A stretch of DNA of 64,000 bases. Source: Paenarthrobacter sp. AR 02 (lineage in GTDB: Bacteria; Actinomycetota; Actinomycetes; Actinomycetales; Micrococcaceae). Location of the stretch: NCBI RefSeq assembly GCF_021538675.1, contig NZ_JAJUKH010000001.1, positions 248,001 to 312,000 on the forward strand, given 5' to 3'. Made by a program: the position numbers and the translations under genes. Below are positions 33,207 to 42,244 of this stretch, in pieces; within the stretch, counting starts at the first letter, position 1, and every line of letters starts with the position of its first letter. The notes beneath the pieces are model-generated. The model worked only from the letters and a program-made list of their open reading frames with translations. It ran no database searches and was not told where the DNA came from.

Positions 33207-34760
33207 TCAGACCTTGGTGAAGGTGTCTTCGTCCTCGTCGCCCTTGGACTGCTTGCTTCCGGCCGGAGCGTTGACAGAAGCCTTGGCAGAAGCGAACCTC
33301 TCGTTGAGGCGTGAGTGGCGCTGGCCGTAGGAGAAGTAGATGACCATGCCGATAACCAGCCAGATCGCGAAGAAGATCCACGTTTCCACAGCCAGGTTGG
33401 TCATCAGGTAAAGGCAGAGTACAGCGGAGACCCAGGGGATGACCTTGCCGAGAGGGACACGGAAGGCAGGCTTCAGGTCCGGGCGCTTCTTGCGCAGCAC
33501 CAAAATGCCCAGGCTGACCATCACGAATGCGGAGAGCGTACCGATGTTGATCATTTCCTCGAGCAGATCCACCTTGGTCACGCCGGCCACCACTGCCACT
33601 GCGGCACCACAGATGATCTGCAGACGGGCTGGAGTGGAGCGCTTGTCGCTGGTCTTGGACAGGGAGCGCGGCAGCAGGCCGTCGCGGCTCATGGCAAGGA
33701 CAACCCGGGACAGGCCCATGAGGAGCACCATGATTACGGTGGTCAGGCCAACCAGGGAGCCAAACGCGATGACCTTGGCTGCATCCGTGTTGCCGACGGC
33801 CTCGAAGGCTGTGGTCAGGGTTGGGTTCTTGACCTCTGCCAGTTGCGTGTAGGAGACCATGCCGGTAAGCGCCAGGGAGACCAGGATGTAAAGCAACGTA
33901 ACAACGGCCAGGCCACCGAAGATGCCGCGCGGCAGGGTCTTCTGCGGGTTCTTGACCTCTTCGGCGGAGGTTGCCACCACGTCGAAGCCGATGAAGGCAA
34001 AGAACACCAGAGCGGCGCCGGCGAAGACGCCCAACGTTCCGTACTGGGCCGGGGCGGCGCCGGTGAGGAAGCCGAAGAAGGACTGCTTCATGACATCGGC
34101 AGCTCCGGAATCAGTGGGCTGCGAGGCCGGGACGAACGGCGTGTAGTTGGAGAACTTCACATAGCTGAAGCCAACAACGATCACGAAGAGCACCACTGCG
34201 ATCTTGATCAGCGTGAAGACGTTGCCGACGCGTGCGGACAACTTTGTCCCCAGCACCAGCAGCACGGTGAAGATCGCGACAATAAGGAAAGCGCCCCAGT
34301 AAAGGTCAACGCCGCCAACGCTCACTGACGGCGGCATGTCCACGCCCATCAGGCCAAAGACGGTGCTGAGGTAGATTCCCCAGTACTTCGCGATAACGGC
34401 AGCGGCGGTGAACAGCTCAAGGATGAGGTTCCAGCCGATGATCCACGCGAGGACTTCGCCCATGGTGGCGTAGGTAAACACGTACGCTGAGCCTGCCACC
34501 GGGATGGCCGTAGCGAATTCTGCGTAGCACATGATGGCCAGCGCACAGGTGACGGCGGCAATGGCAAAGGAGATGGTGACGGCCGGGCCTGCAAAGTTTG
34601 CGGCGGCTTTCGCACCAACGGAGAAGATGCCGGCACCGACGGCTACGGCGACACCCATGATCATGAGGTCCCAGGTGCTGAGGCTGCGTTTCAGCTTGCG
34701 CCCGGGTTCGTCGGCATCAGCGATCGACTGCTCGATCGACTTGGTCCTGAAAATGTTCAT
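33207..34760 (-). CDS. APC-family amino acid permease (cationic amino acid transporter type)
   Basis: This 517-residue protein has about 12 membrane helices. The N terminus RKLKRSLSTWDLMIMGVAVAVGAGIFSVGAKAAANFAGPA contains the GAGIF motif of the APC cationic amino acid transporter branch (YfnA/CAT-like). The C-terminal tail is charged and cytoplasmic. Members exchange or take up amino acids; the substrate cannot be deduced here. It is transcribed alone and its promoter region (34761-34880) separates it from the alcohol module. Confidence 0.87.
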   Translation of the reverse strand: MNIFRTKSIEQSIADADEPGRKLKRSLSTWDLMIMGVAVAVGAGIFSVGAKAAANFAGPAVTISFAIAAVTCALAIMCYAEFATAIPVAGSAYVFTYATMGEVLAWIIGWNLILELFTAAAVIAKYWGIYLSTVFGLMGVDMPPSVSVGGVDLYWGAFLIVAIFTVLLVLGTKLSARVGNVFTLIKIAVVLFVIVVGFSYVKFSNYTPFVPASQPTDSGAADVMKQSFFGFLTGAAPAQYGTLGVFAGAALVFFAFIGFDVVATSAEEVKNPQKTLPRGIFGGLAVVTLLYILVSLALTGMVSYTQLAEVKNPTLTTAFEAVGNTDAAKVIAFGSLVGLTTVIMVLLMGLSRVVLAMSRDGLLPRSLSKTSDKRSTPARLQIICGAAVAVVAGVTKVDLLEEMINIGTLSAFVMVSLGILVLRKKRPDLKPAFRVPLGKVIPWVSAVLCLYLMTNLAVETWIFFAIWLVIGMVIYFSYGQRHSRLNERFASAKASVNAPAGSKQSKGDEDEDTFTKV

Positions 34761-34882
34761 AAAAATGCCACATTCTGGATGGGAGTGGTATAGGACTCAT
34801 CAAGGATAGTGTCCGGCCAATGGACGGCCACATTTATCCCAAATAGTGAGACGCGCCCCGAGACTCCGTGACTCCTGTGGCT

Positions 34883-34915
34883 GGTGTGACGAAGGCGGGT
34901 AGCCTCCGTCACACC
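34883..34915 (-). terminator. Stem-loop at the end of the alcohol-oxidation operon
   Basis: GGTGTGACG (34883-34891) pairs with CGTCACACC (34907-34915), extended by an inner AGGC/GCCT pair around a 5-nt loop. It lies 3 nt beyond the stop of the DUF779 gene, the last gene of the minus-strand operon. Confidence 0.6.
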
Positions 34916-34917
34916 TT

Positions 34918-35334
34918 TCACGTGCTCGGTACGTCCCAGTCCATCAGGGTGGAACGGATAAGGAATCTCTTCCCTTCCGGGGACTCCACCGAGAAACCGC
35001 TGCCCCGTCCCGGAACCACGTCCACGGTGAGGTGCGTGTGGGACCAGTAGGCGAACTGTTCCTTGGACATCCAGAACTCCAACGGTTGCGCTTGGCCGTC
35101 GGACCCAAGGTCGAACCGGCCCAGCAAAACATCGGAATCGCTGGTCAGGAACTCCCCCGCCGGGTAGCACATGGGCGCGGAACCGTCGCAGCAACCACCG
35201 GACTGATGGAACATCAGCGGGCCATGCTGCTCCCATAGCTTCCGCAGCAGTTCCACGGACGCTGCGGTGAGCGCCACCCGGGAAAAGTCTTCCCCTGGCA
35301 GCGTCACCGCAGCTTCCAAGCTGGTGTTGTTCAT
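34918..35334 (-). CDS. DUF779 domain protein
   Basis: This 138-residue protein has the family core LMFHQSGGCCDGSAPMCYPAGEF at about 40-62, with the conserved vicinal cysteines, and ends RSTLMDWDV. DUF779 genes commonly sit beside acetaldehyde dehydrogenase genes, and the Cys-rich motif suggests metal binding or redox assistance; the actual role is not established. Its ATG overlaps the ADH stop by 1 nt, and it is the last gene of the aldehyde dehydrogenase-ADH-DUF779 operon. Confidence 0.85.
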   Translation of the reverse strand: MNNTSLEAAVTLPGEDFSRVALTAASVELLRKLWEQHGPLMFHQSGGCCDGSAPMCYPAGEFLTSDSDVLLGRFDLGSDGQAQPLEFWMSKEQFAYWSHTHLTVDVVPGRGSGFSVESPEGKRFLIRSTLMDWDVPST

Positions 35335-36353
35335 CAGAACTTCAGCACCACTCGGCCGTCGATCTTGGCGTGTTTCATTTCGTCAAAGACCGCGTTGACC
35401 TCGGAGAGCTCACGGGTGGAGACCGTCGGCTTGATCTTCCCCTGGGCATAGAACTCCAGTGCTTCCTCGAGGTCCTGCCGGGTACCGACGATGGAACCGC
35501 GTACGGTGAGGCCCTTGAGAACAATGTCAAAGATCGGGGCAGGGAAATCCCCCGGAGGAAGACCGTTGAACACAATTGTTCCGCCGCGACGGGCCATGCC
35601 AATGGCTTGCCCAAATGCGGATGGATGCACGGCAGTCACCAGCACGCCGTGGCAACCCCCGGTCTCACGCTGGATGACCTCGGCCGGATCCTCATGGAGG
35701 GCATTGACGGTCAGCTCGGCACCGTGTTCTTTCGCCAGCGCCAGTTTGTCGTCTGCGATGTCCACCGCTGCCACCCGAAGGCCCATCGCCACCGCATACT
35801 GCACCGCGATATGCCCCAGACCGCCAATGCCCGAGATGGTGACCCACTGGCCGGGCCTGGTCTCCGTCATCTTCAAACCCTTGTAGACAGTGACACCGGC
35901 GCACAGTACAGGCGCCACTTCCACCGGATCCGAACCCTCCGGGATGCGCGCTGCGAACCTGGTGTCCACCAGCATGTACTCACCAAACGAGCCATCGACG
36001 CTGTAGCCGCCATTCTGCTGGGACTCGCACAAGGTCTCCCAGCCGGTGCGGCAATATTGGCAGTCGCCGCACGCGGACCAGAGCCAGGCGTTGCCCACCA
36101 AGTCCCCGATTGCCACGTCCGTGACTCCTTCACCCAAGGCAACTACTTCGCCAACGCCCTCGTGCCCCGGCACGAAAGGAGGAGTCGGTTTGATCGGCCA
36201 GTCGCCTTCGGCGGCGTGCAGGTCGGTGTGACATACCCCCGATGTGATGAGGCGGACCAGCGCCTGGCCGGGACCCGGCGTCGGCCTTTCCATTTCCTTG
36301 ATCTCGAGGTCGGTACCGAACTTGGTGACGACTGCAGCTTGCATGGTGGTCAT
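35334..36353 (-). CDS. adhP: Zinc-dependent alcohol dehydrogenase (AdhP type)
   Basis: This 339-residue MDR enzyme starts at ATG 36353 after AAGGAG. Catalytic zinc ligands are C41 (SGVCHTDLHAAEGDW), H64 (GHEGVG) and C151; the structural zinc lobe has C95, C98, C101 and C109. The NAD fold shows GIGGLGHIAVQ (175 onward). GVCHTDLHAAEGDWP is characteristic of ethanol-active bacterial AdhP. It oxidises primary alcohols to aldehydes that the neighbouring ALDH removes. It lies 33 nt downstream of the ALDH gene. Confidence 0.93.
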   Translation of the reverse strand: MTTMQAAVVTKFGTDLEIKEMERPTPGPGQALVRLITSGVCHTDLHAAEGDWPIKPTPPFVPGHEGVGEVVALGEGVTDVAIGDLVGNAWLWSACGDCQYCRTGWETLCESQQNGGYSVDGSFGEYMLVDTRFAARIPEGSDPVEVAPVLCAGVTVYKGLKMTETRPGQWVTISGIGGLGHIAVQYAVAMGLRVAAVDIADDKLALAKEHGAELTVNALHEDPAEVIQRETGGCHGVLVTAVHPSAFGQAIGMARRGGTIVFNGLPPGDFPAPIFDIVLKGLTVRGSIVGTRQDLEEALEFYAQGKIKPTVSTRELSEVNAVFDEMKHAKIDGRVVLKF

Positions 36354-36386
36354 TGACGATCTCCTTTGATCGGTAGACAAGACGGT

Positions 36387-37910
36387 TTAGAAGAAGCCGA
36401 GCTTGTTCTCGTTGTAGCTGACCAGGAGGTTCTTGGTCTGCTGGTAGTGGTCCAGCATCATGGCGTGGTTCTCACGGCCAATACCTGAGGACTTGTAGCC
36501 GCCGAAAGCGGCACCTGCCGGGTAGGCGTGGTAATTGTTGACCCACACGCGGCCGGCCTGGATTTCCCGGCCTGCGCGGTAGGCGACATTTCCGTTGCGC
36601 GACCAGACGCCGGCGCCAAGCCCGTAAAGGGTGTCGTTGGCAATTCCGATGGCGTCGTTGTAATCGCTGAACTTGGTCACGGACACCACCGGTCCGAAGA
36701 TCTCCTCCTGGAAGATCCGCATCCGGTTGTGGCCTTCGAAAATGGTGGGCTGGACGTAGTAGCCCCCGGCGAAGTCCCCGTCCAGTTCGGCTCGGGCGCC
36801 ACCGGTGAGGAGCTTGGCGCCTTCCTGCTTTCCGATGTCGATGTAGGACAGGATCTTCTCCAGCTGGTCGTTGGAGGCCTGGGCACCAACCTGGGTATCG
36901 GTATCCAACGGGTTGCCCTGGATGATTCTGTTGGTCCGGGCCGTGACGTCGGCCATGAAGGAATCGTAGATACCTTCCTGGACCAGGGCCCGGGAAGGGC
37001 AGGTGCAGACCTCTCCCTGGTTGAACGCGAAGAGGGTGAAGCCCTCCTGCGCCTTGTCGTAGAAGGCGTCGTTCTGGTCGGCGACGTCGTCGAAGAAGAT
37101 GTTGGGGCTCTTGCCACCAAGTTCCAGGGTGACGGGGATGAGGTTGTTCGACGCGTACTGGCTGATGAGCCTGCCTGTGGTGGTCTCACCCGTGAAGGCG
37201 ATCTTGCGGATACGGGAACTCGAAGCGAGCGGCTTGCCGGCCTCGACGCCGAAGCCGTTGACCACGTTCACCACACCCGCCGGAAGGAGATCACCAATGA
37301 GCTCCATCAAAACCAGGATTGACGTCGGCGTCTGCTCGGCGGGCTTGAGCACCACGGCGTTTCCGGCCGCGAGCGCCGGGGCCAGCTTCCAAACAGCCAT
37401 GAGGATGGGAAAGTTCCACGGGATGATCTGGCCAACAACGCCCAGTGGTTCCTTGAAGTGGTAAGCCGTGGTGTCCTCATCCAGCTGGGAGAGGTGGCCT
37501 TCCTGTGCTCGCACAGCAGAGGCGAAGTAGCGGAAGTGGTCGGCGGCCAGGGGGATGTCGGCGTTGAGGGTCTCGCGGACGGGCTTGCCGTTGTCCCAGG
37601 TCTCCGCAACCGCAAGGAGCTCCACATTCTCGTCGATGCGGTCGGCGATCTTGTTCAGGATCGCTGCCCGCTCAGCGGCGGAGGTCTTGCCCCAGGACGG
37701 CGCAACCTTGTGGGCGGCGTCCAGTGCGAGTTCGATGTCTTCCGATGTTCCGCGGGCAACTTCGCAGAAGGCCTTGCCCGTGACCGGGGTGATGTTCTCG
37801 AAGTAGGCGCCCTTGACCGGGGCAACCCACTCTCCGCCAATCCAGTTCTCGTAGCGGTCCTTGAAGGTGACCTTCGAACCCTCGGCACCCGGCTGTGCGT
37901 AAACGGTCAT
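36387..37910 (-). CDS. NAD-dependent aldehyde dehydrogenase (acetaldehyde, ExaC-like)
   Basis: This 507-residue ALDH shows the Rossmann and catalytic motifs in order: [19 protein letters not shown] at 162-180, general-base E263 in [13 protein letters not shown], and nucleophile C302 in [12 protein letters not shown]. The CTCPSR context and the length match the ExaC/AldA acetaldehyde dehydrogenase group associated with DUF779. It oxidises acetaldehyde to acetate, completing ethanol oxidation with AdhP. It is the first gene of the operon, starting 96 nt downstream of the GAF-regulator stop. Confidence 0.92.
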   Translation of the reverse strand: MTVYAQPGAEGSKVTFKDRYENWIGGEWVAPVKGAYFENITPVTGKAFCEVARGTSEDIELALDAAHKVAPSWGKTSAAERAAILNKIADRIDENVELLAVAETWDNGKPVRETLNADIPLAADHFRYFASAVRAQEGHLSQLDEDTTAYHFKEPLGVVGQIIPWNFPILMAVWKLAPALAAGNAVVLKPAEQTPTSILVLMELIGDLLPAGVVNVVNGFGVEAGKPLASSSRIRKIAFTGETTTGRLISQYASNNLIPVTLELGGKSPNIFFDDVADQNDAFYDKAQEGFTLFAFNQGEVCTCPSRALVQEGIYDSFMADVTARTNRIIQGNPLDTDTQVGAQASNDQLEKILSYIDIGKQEGAKLLTGGARAELDGDFAGGYYVQPTIFEGHNRMRIFQEEIFGPVVSVTKFSDYNDAIGIANDTLYGLGAGVWSRNGNVAYRAGREIQAGRVWVNNYHAYPAGAAFGGYKSSGIGRENHAMMLDHYQQTKNLLVSYNENKLGFF

Positions 37911-38006
37911 TGCTAGCTCCTTTGCTGCGAATCACGGTGGCTGTCGCCATTGATCCGAGCCTAGGAGCGATGAGGTTGCAGTTACGTTGCAACCCTGTGA
38001 TTCAGC

Positions 38007-39356
38007 TCACGCAGTCATGTCCGCTTCGATCCGTTCAAGGTCGGCCACGACGGCGGCCCGCTTGGGTGAGCGCGGCGGCAGCAGCTTCAGCACCGCCAGA
38101 CGGAGGTCGACGTCGTACCTCGCCTCCGGCAGCTCCGCATACTTGAGGAGTGAATCGACGCTCCCGTCGCTGAGCAACGCCTCACGCATCAAGTGCGAGA
38201 CACGTTCACGCAACAGCACGACGCCGGGCGCCTCCGACCGCGGAAGGACAGCACCTTTGTAGATTTCCAAGGCGATGCGGTGGGCGCCGCGTTGCAGGCA
38301 GTTCAGGACCTGTCCGGAGTCGGGCAGCAATTCCACGGGCAAACGGTACGGCCGGGACTCGGGAACAGCATCGGGGCTGAGCCCCTGGATGACCTTGCGG
38401 AGCCGCACCATCTCGGCTCGCAGCGTCACGGCAGAACCGTCTCCTGGGTACAACTGGGCGCAAAGGTCATCGGCGCTCAACCCGGAAGGGTGGTTACCGA
38501 GGATCGCCAGGATTTCGCTGTGCCGGGCTGACAAGGAGACGGTTCGGCCATCAATGCTCAGCAACGCCTGATCGCGACCCAACAATTGCAAGCTGTTCCG
38601 GTACAGCGCACCAGTGGTTTGGGTCGACGTTGAAGGCGCGCTCCGCCGTCGTGGTTTGTCTCGAATGGCTGCGGCGAGTTGGAGCCGCTCAATACGCAAC
38701 TGTGCCTGGGCCGCAGCAACGGTTGCCTCCACCAGGGACAGGGTGTGCGGCGCCACTGCTGTTTCCGTGCCGGTAATGTCCACGACGCCCAGCACGGCAC
38801 CCGAATCAGGGTCATGGAACGGCACGGCTGTACAGCTCCACGGGTGAACGGACCGTTTGAAATGTTCGGCACCGGAGATCTGGATGCTGCGGTCCAGGGC
38901 CAAGGCAGTTCCGGGGGCGCTGGTCCCAACGGAGGCTTCGGACCAGTCCGCGCCGGCCACGAACATCATGCCCTCGGCGCGCCGCTGCATCACAGGGTCG
39001 CCGTCAACCCACAGGAGCCGCCCGACATCGTCTCCTACCGCCACCAACAAACCACTGTCATGGCTGGGTTGGACCAGGAGCTTCTTGATCACCGGCATGA
39101 TCGCAGCCAACGGATGCTGCCTGCGATACTCCTCGAGTTCGTCCCTGTCCATCGCAAGGGGCGCCTCGGCGACGTCCGGATTGGCCTGCAGGGTCGCAGA
39201 ACGCTGCCAGGACTCACGGACCAGGCGACGCAGGCCAACGATGCCTTCATCGTCCAGGAGGCCGCTGTGATTCAGGCGCTCATGGCCTGCCAGCGCACGC
39301 CTCTGCACCAATTCCGCGGTGTCGCCTGGAACCGGCGGATGGATTGGATTCCTCAT
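38007..39356 (-). CDS. GAF-domain transcriptional regulator
   Basis: This 449-residue protein starts at ATG 39356 after GGGGAG. An N-terminal AcoR-like region (LRRLVRESWQRSATLQANPD) is followed by a GAF domain (about 85-225, with SEASVGTSAPGTALALDRSIQISGAEHF and HPWSCTAVPFHDP). A winged-helix-like region follows at about 275-350 (VSLSARHSEILAILGNHPSGLSADDL). The sigma-54 AAA domain of true AcoR is missing, as in actinobacterial relatives. GAF regulators of this kind often neighbour aldehyde dehydrogenase operons and activate them. Control of the ALDH-ADH operon is inferred from the position. Confidence 0.8.
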   Translation of the reverse strand: MRNPIHPPVPGDTAELVQRRALAGHERLNHSGLLDDEGIVGLRRLVRESWQRSATLQANPDVAEAPLAMDRDELEEYRRQHPLAAIMPVIKKLLVQPSHDSGLLVAVGDDVGRLLWVDGDPVMQRRAEGMMFVAGADWSEASVGTSAPGTALALDRSIQISGAEHFKRSVHPWSCTAVPFHDPDSGAVLGVVDITGTETAVAPHTLSLVEATVAAAQAQLRIERLQLAAAIRDKPRRRSAPSTSTQTTGALYRNSLQLLGRDQALLSIDGRTVSLSARHSEILAILGNHPSGLSADDLCAQLYPGDGSAVTLRAEMVRLRKVIQGLSPDAVPESRPYRLPVELLPDSGQVLNCLQRGAHRIALEIYKGAVLPRSEAPGVVLLRERVSHLMREALLSDGSVDSLLKYAELPEARYDVDLRLAVLKLLPPRSPKRAAVVADLERIEADMTA

Positions 39357-39421
39357 CGAACTCCCCTGGGTACCGTGCATGTGGTGGGCGGCACAGTACC
39401 CAGCAGTCTAGTTCGGGAGCC

Positions 39422-39473
39422 GGAGTTTTTGTACAGCCAACGCCCTCGGAGCGGCCACGTGGACAAAAACTCC
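39422..39473 (-). terminator. Stem-loop after the first fprA
   Basis: Perfect 11-bp arms GGAGTTTTTGT (39422-39432) and ACAAAAACTCC (39463-39473) with a 30-nt loop lie 4 nt beyond the fprA stop. The arm itself supplies the T-run on the minus strand. Confidence 0.55.
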
Positions 39474-39477
39474 AGGG

Positions 39478-40929
39478 TCAGCCGCGCGAAATCCGGACCA
39501 TTTCCTCGCGCGGGACCACTTTGATGCGCTCGCGGACCACGCCGTCGCCCGAACCATCACCGGCAGCCGCGGCTGCGGCTTCGCTCCACGACGCACCCAA
39601 CGCGGCCTCATGGGCATCCAGGCGGTTCCAGCCCTCCCACGTCGTGTATTCAATCCCGCGCTCTTCAAGGAGGTCGATGATGGCCTGCGGATCCGGGTTT
39701 TCCGCCGGCGGCAGCGTGAGCCGGTCTTCAAGGAGGAAGCCGATGGTCTCCAGCGCATCGCCCTTGGTGTGGCCGATGAGGCCTACAGGACCGCGTTTGA
39801 TCCAGCCGGTCGCGTAGATACCAGGGACGTGGTTACCGTCCGCGTCCAGGACCCGACCGCCGTCGTTCGGGATGACACCACGGCGGGCGTCGTACTCAAG
39901 TTCCTCCAACGGCGAGCCGTGGTAGCCGATGGCGCGGTAGACAGACTGGACCGGGTACTCGATGAACTCCCCCGTGCCCTTGACGTTGCCGGTGCCATCA
40001 AGTTCCATCCGCTCAAACTTGATTTCGGACACCTTGCCAGGAGTCTCAGGTGAGTCCAGGATTTCCACGGGGCTGTGCAGGAAGTGAAGGTGAAGGCGAC
40101 GGGACGAGGGCTGCTCGGACTCGGCGTGCTCCTCCACCAGCCAGTTCGTCATGGTGTTCACCATGGTCTTGATCTGGTTGTTGGTGCGGATGGCTTCATC
40201 GGAGGCTTCGTCGAATTCGAAATCCTCTGGGTAGAGCACGATGTCCACGTCCTTGCAGTGCGAAAGCTCCCGCAGTTCCAAGGGGGTGAACTTCACTTGC
40301 GCAGGACCGCGGCGCCCGAACACGTGGACATCGGTAACGGGTGAATTTTTGAGCCCGGCGTACACATTGTCCGGAATCTCGGTGACTAACAGCTCTTCCG
40401 GGTGTTTGACCAGCATGCGGGCAACGTCGAGGGCGACGTTGCCGTTACCGATGACCGCGATCTCCTTGGCATCCAAGGGCCACTCGCGGGGCACATCGGG
40501 GTGTCCGTCGTACCAGGACACGAAATCTGCGCCGCCGAAGGAACCCTCCAGATGGACTCCGGGGATGTTCAGGTCCGCATCCTTGATGGCACCCGTGGAG
40601 AAAATCACGGCATCGTAGAACGCCCGGAAATCATGGAGAGTCAGGTCCCGGCCGTAGGTCACGTTGCCCAGGAAGCGGATGTCGCCGCGGTCCAACACCT
40701 TGTGCAGGGCATTGACGATGCCCTTGATCCGCGGGTGATCCGGCGCAACTCCGTAGCGAATCAAGCCGTAGGGTGCCGGATATGCCTCGAAGAGATCGAT
40801 GCTGACCTCAACCTCACCGTCCTTGACCTCGTTGGATTTGGTAAGGATGTCCGCGGCGTAGACACCCGCCGGGCCAGCGCCAACAATGGCAACGCGTAAC
40901 GGACGATTGGTTGCGGCTGAATTTGGCAC
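39478..40929 (-). CDS. fprA: Ferredoxin/NADP+ reductase, FprA type (copy 1)
   Basis: This 483-residue protein starts with GTG 40929 after GGAAGGG; an upstream extension is unsupported. FAD-binding VAIVGAGPAGVYAADIL at 13-29, APYGLIRYGVAPDHPRIK, the NADP-binding EIAVIGNGNVALDVAR and the late ATGWIKRGPVGLIGHTKGDA are the adrenodoxin-reductase/FprA hallmarks. The enzyme moves electrons between NADPH and ferredoxin. A second full copy lies at 52764. This one stands alone, divergent from rarD, so its partner ferredoxin or P450 is unknown. Confidence 0.9.
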   Translation of the reverse strand: MPNSAATNRPLRVAIVGAGPAGVYAADILTKSNEVKDGEVEVSIDLFEAYPAPYGLIRYGVAPDHPRIKGIVNALHKVLDRGDIRFLGNVTYGRDLTLHDFRAFYDAVIFSTGAIKDADLNIPGVHLEGSFGGADFVSWYDGHPDVPREWPLDAKEIAVIGNGNVALDVARMLVKHPEELLVTEIPDNVYAGLKNSPVTDVHVFGRRGPAQVKFTPLELRELSHCKDVDIVLYPEDFEFDEASDEAIRTNNQIKTMVNTMTNWLVEEHAESEQPSSRRLHLHFLHSPVEILDSPETPGKVSEIKFERMELDGTGNVKGTGEFIEYPVQSVYRAIGYHGSPLEELEYDARRGVIPNDGGRVLDADGNHVPGIYATGWIKRGPVGLIGHTKGDALETIGFLLEDRLTLPPAENPDPQAIIDLLEERGIEYTTWEGWNRLDAHEAALGASWSEAAAAAAGDGSGDGVVRERIKVVPREEMVRISRG

Positions 40930-41063
40930 CGTAAGCCCTTCCGAAGCAGTGAGCCGCGCCGTTGGTGGGCGCGCAGGGTTCAATTCTAGATGTCGACCCT
41001 GCGGCCGGAGGCTTATATGGCAGGAGTCACAGAAATTCATAAAGATTGCGGAATATTGCGCCC

Positions 41064-42110
41064 ATGAACGGTGTTGGCGACATTGTGTCGACTCCGGAAC
41101 AGATCATCCCAAGCTCCTCAACAACTACGTCAACGACGGCGGGTGGCAAGGGCGGCGGTACCGGCAACGCCGGTAAACCGGTGAGGAGCGAATCGACGGC
41201 GGGCGTCCTGTTCGGCATTGGCGCGTACGGGCTGTGGGGTCTGCTCCCCCTCTACTTCTTCATTCTCATGCCGGCCAGTGCCGTGGAAATCGTCGCCAAC
41301 CGGGTTGTCTGGTCGTTGATCTTCTGCGCGCTGCTCATCACCATTACCCGCGCGTGGCGCGTCTTCGGTGCCGCAGTCAAAGATCGGTCCGTCTTTGGTC
41401 CTTTGGCGTTGGCCGCCGGCCTGATCGCCATCAACTGGCTCACCTACACCTTCGGCGTGACCACGGGACACGCCGTCGAAACGTCCCTGGGGTACTTCAT
41501 CAACCCGCTGGTCTCGGTACTGCTGGGCGTCTTCGTCCTGAAGGAAAAATTGCGTCCCCTCCAGTGGGCAGCGGTGGGCATCGGCTTCGTCGCAGTTGGC
41601 GTCCTGACGTTCTCCTACGGACAGCTTCCTTGGATCGCTCTGATCCTGGCCTTCAGTTTCGGCTTGTATGGCTTCGTGAAAAAGCGCGTAGGACCCAAGG
41701 TTGACGCGCTCACGAGTCTGTCGGTTGAAACGGTGGTGCTGGCCCCGTTCGCCGCGATCACCATGGTGGTCCTCGGCGTATCGGGAGCCGCAACCTTGAC
41801 CACCCACGGCGCCGGACACTTCTGGTTGCTTGTGGCATCGGGCGTCATCACGGCCGTCCCCTTGCTCTTCTTTGGTGCTTCGGCCCGCCGTTTGCCCATG
41901 ACCACCATCGGCCTGCTCCAATACTTCGCCCCCGTCCTCCAGTTCATCGTCGCCCTGACAGTCTTCAACGAGACCATGACCACGGCCCGCTGGATCGGTT
42001 TCTGCGTGGTGTGGCTCGCTCTGGTTCTCCTGACCATCGACATGCTCCGGACGACGCGGAAAAACTCCGTGCTCAAGAAGAAAGCCCGGCTCGAGGCGTC
42101 ACACCCGTAA
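41064..42110 (+). CDS. rarD: RarD-type EamA permease
   Basis: This 348-residue protein has a Ser/Thr/Gly-rich cytoplasmic N terminus of about 45 residues and ten membrane helices. GVLFGIGAYGLWGLLPLYFFIL and VEIVANRVVWSLIFCALLI are typical of RarD in the drug/metabolite transporter superfamily. RarD was named from chloramphenicol sensitivity; its true substrate is unsettled. The ATG at 41064 is preferred over a TTG 18 nt upstream. It is monocistronic. Confidence 0.85.
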   Translation: MNGVGDIVSTPEQIIPSSSTTTSTTAGGKGGGTGNAGKPVRSESTAGVLFGIGAYGLWGLLPLYFFILMPASAVEIVANRVVWSLIFCALLITITRAWRVFGAAVKDRSVFGPLALAAGLIAINWLTYTFGVTTGHAVETSLGYFINPLVSVLLGVFVLKEKLRPLQWAAVGIGFVAVGVLTFSYGQLPWIALILAFSFGLYGFVKKRVGPKVDALTSLSVETVVLAPFAAITMVVLGVSGAATLTTHGAGHFWLLVASGVITAVPLLFFGASARRLPMTTIGLLQYFAPVLQFIVALTVFNETMTTARWIGFCVVWLALVLLTIDMLRTTRKNSVLKKKARLEASHP

Positions 42111-42244
42111 GGGATTCCGCTATCCGGGAGCCATGAGCACTTTTGTTCATTTCTGCTGAGGGGCCCGGGAGTCGGACATAAAGTTGCGGAGACTTTTTAC
42201 CGCAATGTCCACTCCCCGCACCCAGCAGTTTGAACGGAGCAGTT

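Noticed and set aside
42174..42210. Inverted repeat GGACA/TGTCC with TTGCGG/CCGCAA before the PL8 lyase
   Set aside because: The arms are interrupted by a 5-nt bulge and the symmetry is weak, so it is not listed as an operator.
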